DNA of 64,000 nucleotides from Acanthochromis polyacanthus (Eukaryota; Chordata; Actinopteri; Pomacentridae), in assembly GCF_021347895.1 (NCBI RefSeq), contig NC_067118.1, positions 12,651,015 to 12,715,014 of the forward strand, read 5' to 3'. The notes under the pieces were generated by a model. The model saw nothing but the letters and a program-made list of their open reading frames with translations, ran no database searches and was not told where the DNA came from. The translations under genes were made by a program, and so were the position numbers. This document shows positions 43,087 through 64,000 of this stretch, in pieces (the stretch's first letter is position 1; every line of letters begins with the position of its first letter).

Positions 43087-44560
43087 ATAATCAATCAATC
43101 AATCAATCAATCAGACCTTTATAGTCATTGCACACTTTCATATACAATGAAATTTCATTTGAGCTGCCCTGCCAATGGCAGCTCGGGCCGCAGCACCGTG
43201 TCTGTCTTAAAGAAAGGAAAAAAAAAGAAAAAGACATTTGGGATCGGGGTAGGGATGGGAGAGGGTAAAATGAAAAAAAAGGTTCGTTAAACAAATGAAA
43301 CATCCGAGGATGGGAAATTCAATCTGAGAATGACCTGAAAAAAACAAACAAACCCGCAACAGACAAAGCATGACATTAGACAAGGTTAACTGGGATAGGA
43401 TGAAGGGTACTGGGCTCAGCCCAGTAGTTGGTCTCCTATACAGCTGCTGCACCATAGCGCGGCGCGCTGCATGCACGGGATTCCTGCCCACTGTGCACGA
43501 GAGGGAAGCTTGTGAGGCGGCTTGGAGGGGGCAAGGGCACGTGTGAGTGAATGTGAGCTCAGTCCTCAGTTCATGAGTCTGAGTGTGTGTGTGTATGCGT
43601 ATAGCCAATCTCCTTCCGTCCCAGTCCCCAGTGTCTCAGTTCGCAAGGGTGGAAACGCGATAACACAGCAGGTTGCTATGGAGACGTCCTCAGATGGACC
43701 AGTCCAGAAGTCAACAGGTGTCCTTGAGAAAGTGGGGAGGGTTTAGGAGAGCTATCTCTTGGCCATGAAAACTTCCAGAGGAGTTTGTTATCGTTCCAGG
43801 GGTGCCAGAATGTTATCAGTATCCTTCTTGTTTAGGCGGGGGAGAGGAGCAATTTCACCTTCCCCCTGGCTGCTCTCAACTGTTTTAGACCTCAGCAGCG
43901 GTGATCCTCACCTTGATGGCATCCACTTTGCGACTCAAATCAATAGTCACAACAAGCAAATTGTTCATCTTATGTTTGAGTTCGTCACCAGCAGCCTTGA
44001 TTCAATCGTTTGCAAAGACCAGCAGAGTTTGGACGTCGTTTCTATATACGGCCATTCTAATTTTTCAGAAGCTCAGGCCCACGATCAAGCCAATTATCAG
44101 CAGGCCTGTCATCATAAATCCGAATATAAAAACATCTTCCATATCCTCCACGGATAGGGGTGCCAGGCACATGATCCCCTTCCACTTTCCCCAGGCGTCG
44201 ATCACGTAACCAGAGGCGAAACTCCCAGCAGGTAGGCTCCCCTAGGCCTGTGCTCTTTGTGGCGACAATCTTGTCAATCGCGTTGAGAGACCAGCTAATC
44301 AATTCCATGATCGGTGTTTCGAAGGTCCAGTGCCAAGCGATCGCTCCAAGTCAGACTGACGAGACGAGACAAAAAGAGCAGCAAGCAGAAAACATGAGGG
44401 TGTGGGGAGAAGAACAGAGATAGAGACGGAGAGAGGAAAAGTGCGACCGCCTCCTTCAAGAGCTCAGGGCAGAAGATGTAGCTCTCTTTACATCTTTGTT
44501 TACAGCGTAATTCCATGTGTGTTACTGTGGACATTTGCTGTCCTTAATTTTGATCTATAC
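43087..44560 (-). mobile_element. unclassified retrotransposon-like repeat with (GATT)n tail
   Basis: On the minus strand the 3' end reads AAATTTCATTGTATATG, CAATGACTATAAAGG and then (GATT)6, a non-LTR style tail. Upstream, ATG 44308 opens a frame of 83 codons (MELISWSLNAIDKIVATKS, WEFRLWLRDRRLGKVEGDH). In the next frame a hydrophobic segment (FGFMMTGLLIIGLIVGLSF) and an amphipathic stretch ending near 43890 follow, suggesting one broken ORF of a small membrane protein. No reverse transcriptase or nuclease is seen. Confidence 0.4.
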
Positions 44561-45096
44561 TGTAGTCAAAGTAAAGATAAGTGAGAGAATAAATGGGTAC
44601 GTCCAGATTTTTGACTAGTACTGTGCATTGTTTTTATATATCTAATAACATCACGGCTAAAATCATCAGTAAGCCTATTCAAATTTCAAAATGCTCAGTC
44701 TCCTCACAAACCAAGTGTTTATAGAATATTTTTAATGCAGATACAGGGTAGAGGTAATTTAGGGACACCTGTATGTAAACATTCAATATAATCTAATCTA
44801 ACAAAACTACAAAAAGCTTTTAAAGATGCCATGAAGATTAGACAATTTGACATCTATCTTCACACAACGTGCCCCCACAATATTTAGCAGATGACAGGAA
44901 TACCCTGTTAACAGACATCTGGACTACTCCCCTCAGCTTGTTTGGTTTCACTCCAGTTACCAAGTTCAGTCCATTGAGCACAAAAAATATAGTGTGGCTT
45001 CTGTGAGGTGATTTGACAGGAGAAATTTGAACAACAATGAAACACTCAACATGTTGTGCCTTGTCTCTTACAGTGGATTTCGTCCTCAGCTGTAGT
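44561..45096. other. intergenic DNA / 3' flank of the Nudix gene
   Basis: A Tc1-terminal-like scrap (GATTTTTGACTAGTACTGTG) lies at about 44610. The rest is AT-rich sequence that should include the Nudix 3' UTR. Confidence 0.4.
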
Positions 45097-53581
<8,485 letters not shown>

Positions 53582-53837
53582 TTTAAATTCCAGTATGTTA
53601 TCAGCACTACAAAAAATATGTTTTGAAAACAACCGGTTGGAAAAGTCCCTGTTTTTTAACGAGACGGCTGTAGCTCTTCTTCTACTGCTACTTCTGGTTA
53701 GAGTCGGTGCATTACCGCCTAGCCCTGGTGAGGAGTACGTACCGGATGTATTCACAGCTTTCTCCAAAGAGACAGAAAGCACTGAAATCCTCTCCATCGA
53801 ATTGGTTTGTCTAATACTCTGTCTCCGTCTCCGTCTC

Positions 53838-53985
<148 letters not shown>

Positions 53986-54596
53986 TACATAAGATTGAAC
54001 ACATTGGAGGATGAGGTGGAGAGAAGTGCATTGAGCAAGATGGAAGCCATTCTGACAAACATGGATCATCCACTTCATATCTGCCTCAATGAACAAGGAA
54101 ACATCAGTGGTGCACGGCTCCTCCTATCAGGACAGAAAGATTCAGAAAATCTTTGTTAGCATCAGCAATTAGACTATTTAATTCCAAAGTCAACAGATGA
54201 GAACCCAGACAATTGAATTTTGCTTCGGGAATTGATAAAGTTATTGTATTGTATTGTACTTCAGTTAGAAGGAAACATACCATAGGATCCTTTGCCTGAT
54301 ATGCGAATTGGTGGATTTGAAGGGACCAAATCTAACCTTTAAATACAGTAACATGCGCAGATGAATAACCACTTGCCAAACAGAAAAAAAGATTTTGACA
54401 TAATACAAAAGTAGAAAAGGACTGAAGCCATTTGGTTTTAAATGTATGAAAATATGCAACAAAAAAGGTCTATATTTACATATAAATTCAGAACTTTTAA
54501 AAGTAAAAAATACGGTCTCAGCATCACAGTAACCTACAGCATGTGTGGAAATCGTGTTATCATGTATTTGATGACAGCTGAACTCGCTCTCTCTCT

Positions 54597-54611
54597 CCAG
54601 CAGGTGGCCAC
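54597..54611 (+). promoter_or_regulatory. CTCF-like motif in the divergent promoter region
   Basis: CCAGCAGGTGGCCAC matches the CTCF core CCASYAGRKGGC exactly, about 350 bp upstream of the gmeb2 5' UTR donor and about 1 kb from the Nudix start. Motif reading only. Confidence 0.4.
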
Positions 54612-54839
54612 TCGCACATGCTACGTCGCTTTACGACCCCTACGTATACATAGCGAAGAAGAATGCTAGGCAAGCTACAAGTTTGAAGTCTTGGAAGTAT
54701 GAGATTGAATGTTTGTGTCACCCTATGTAGGCACCAAAATCTTTTAGAATAGGACGGCTGTGTTGTTAAAAAAATATAAAAGAGGCACCTGTCAGATAAA
54801 TGGATTTGTTAGCGCATTTTCTTTTACGGTATAGCTTGC

Positions 54840-54957
54840 TGAAACAGTGAAGAATACAGCGAGCTAGCTAGCAACCTGGCTGTCGGGACAACAAACCCTC
54901 AGATTATCAACATACGACGAAGACGTTAGCTACTGTTTACACTGTAAAGTGCAAAAG
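54840..54957 (+). other. gmeb2: probable gmeb2 5' UTR exon
   Basis: A stretch with CAGCGAGCTAGCTAGC and ACGACGAAGACG, ending in a strong donor AAAAG|GTGAGA at 54957/54958. The next acceptor (TATTAACAG) precedes the start-codon exon near 56520. The TSS position is a guess. The intron between them (54958-56518) shows nothing recognisable. Confidence 0.5.
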
Positions 54958-56571
54958 GTGAGATTTATTCCGTATCTAAAAGACCTGACTCTCATGCGTA
55001 ACTTCACCACGTCCCATTCAGTATTTGCTAAATAGGAGGAAAGCAATGAGGAATATAAAAATATATGACGGTAAAAAAAATAAAGCTGCTACTGCAAATG
55101 ATGCAAGGCAGGGATGATTTTAGAAAAATGTGACACCTGCTAGATAACCAGGGTAACTTGAACCCCTTTAAGACATACATCCCATTCCATTAACCTGACA
55201 GTAACTGGACCTGTCAGTGTCTGAATGCCCACCCTGCGCACTGTTTTCATAATCTTAAGCCCTTTTCAGGCTTAAGACATGGCTTTATCAACCCATTAAA
55301 GTGACTACATTGTAGTCTTTCGGACAAAGGTTACTTTTCTGATATGATAAATTTATACACTAACTTGTAACTTTCTATACAGTATGATTCAGCCTGATTG
55401 GCACTTTGAATTATGTTAAACACCACCGTGTTTGCAGCTTAAAGAATAAGGTTAAAACTGTCTTACACACATAAATAATACATTAATTTAGTAGAAATCA
55501 CAATTGAGGTTAAATCTGCTCGTGTCTTAACAAATTTATGTTGGTGTTGATAAGTTTGTTAACCTTGTCTTTACACTTTCTGCAGCTTTCCTACCTGCCT
55601 TTGCTGCTGTGTCTGTGTTGCTTGTCTGCAATACGTGTTTAAAATCTTGGTATAAGTTTCTCTTCATTTATAGAATATGTCACTCTGGTGGCAGTACACC
55701 TGTCAATGTTTGATTTTTCATCAGTTACCCACTCTGCTTTTTTCATGGGAACACGTGCCCAGCAATGTTGAGAAACTTTGGGTTGATTAAGTTGATTACC
55801 AGCTTTGTAAGACCGCTTTTCTCAACTGCAGTTGTTAGGTCAAGTGATGGCAGAAAACAAATATATGTGCTGGGTATATTGAGCTTGCTTTTTATATTTA
55901 GCCAGTTGAATATGAATGGTTTTTGAGATGTTCAGTTGGTGACAAATTCTTCACTGAGTTAATCCACAACCTAGTCAGGTGTGGCTTTAAAGGACTGATC
56001 AGACAGCATGACTGATACATAGACATTCCTTTGCACCGTGAATATTAACGGCCACCTTAAAATGCATATAACAGGCTTGCTGGATGCTGGCATGTCAGTC
56101 AGGGCCTTAGTCTGGCACTTCAGTGTCCACATGGGCGACTTGTTACTGACTTGTGAGTTCTCATCTGTGACCCCACTCTTGTTCTGACTCTTATCATTTC
56201 CAATATAATGCAGTTGCCGTCTGTTGGAATAGGAAATGTTCATGGTCAAATGCTTATTCTCCTATGTTAAAAAGAATGGATATAATTTAATAAAATATTG
56301 CATACTGCATTCATATTTTTTGTTAAATATGAGTTTTATAGGTACCCCCTATCTGTAGTTGCTTTGTATTGCACATTCCTGCCCATTGCACTCCACACAG
56401 AATTTCATTTGCTTAACAGACAATGCCTTTATTTATTTTGAGACTTAATATTTATAAGAAATCTTTGGTTGTAATTGCTCAACAATTTCCAATATTATTC
56501 TTTCTTATCATATTAACAGGTGTCCACTCACTGCTGGCATATTCCTTTTTGTGAAGCTCTGTCTGTCCTCC

Positions 56572-64000
<7,429 letters not shown>

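Overview
The window looks like nuclear DNA of a teleost fish. Its genes are split by short GT-AG introns, it is dense with fish-type Tc1, hAT and Harbinger DNA transposons, L2/CR1-like LINEs and tRNA-headed SINEs, and it has long (GT)n, (TA)n and (A)n tracts. There are no operons, CRISPR arrays or phage genes. Four protein genes can be rebuilt exon by exon, with reading phase kept across the junctions.

Layout. (1) 0.4-15.3 kb, minus strand: tpx2, a mitotic spindle assembly factor and Aurora A activator. Fifteen coding exons give about 657 codons, a weakly supported last exon lies at 395-490, and a CCAAT/CHR-type cell-cycle promoter sits near 15.3 kb. Its introns hold three Tc1 elements and one hAT element. 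(2) 15.4-20.3 kb: a transposon-filled gap between two divergent genes. (3) About 20.3-39.3 kb, plus strand: a rhoa-type small GTPase of 193 aa in four coding exons, with a probable upstream 5' UTR exon and a long 3' UTR. Its first intron holds a 3.6 kb nested hAT complex that includes a smaller TIR element carrying a piece of 18S rDNA. Its second intron holds Tc1 relics, a palindromic element, a 150 bp GT tract and a Harbinger element. (4) 39.3-45.1 kb: intergenic, with SINEs, Tc1 relics and an unclassified retrotransposon-like repeat. (5) 45.1-53.6 kb, minus strand: a complete 301 aa DUF4743/Nudix hydrolase in eight exons, with a nearly intact Tc1 transposon in an intron. (6) 54.8-64.0 kb, plus strand: gmeb2, a SAND-domain transcription factor running off the right edge, divergent from the Nudix gene across about 1.3 kb.

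The four genes have unrelated cellular roles: spindle assembly, Rho signalling, probable thiamin-derivative clean-up and transcription. I see no functional cluster. The unusual content is in the mobile DNA: an rDNA fragment flanked by 16 bp direct repeats inside a TIR transposon that is itself nested in a hAT element, a Tc1 copy one frameshift from an intact transposase, a Harbinger transposase that seems to keep its own intron, telomere-like repeats at a broken Tc1 end, and SINEs in which an internal TG run has grown into a long microsatellite.
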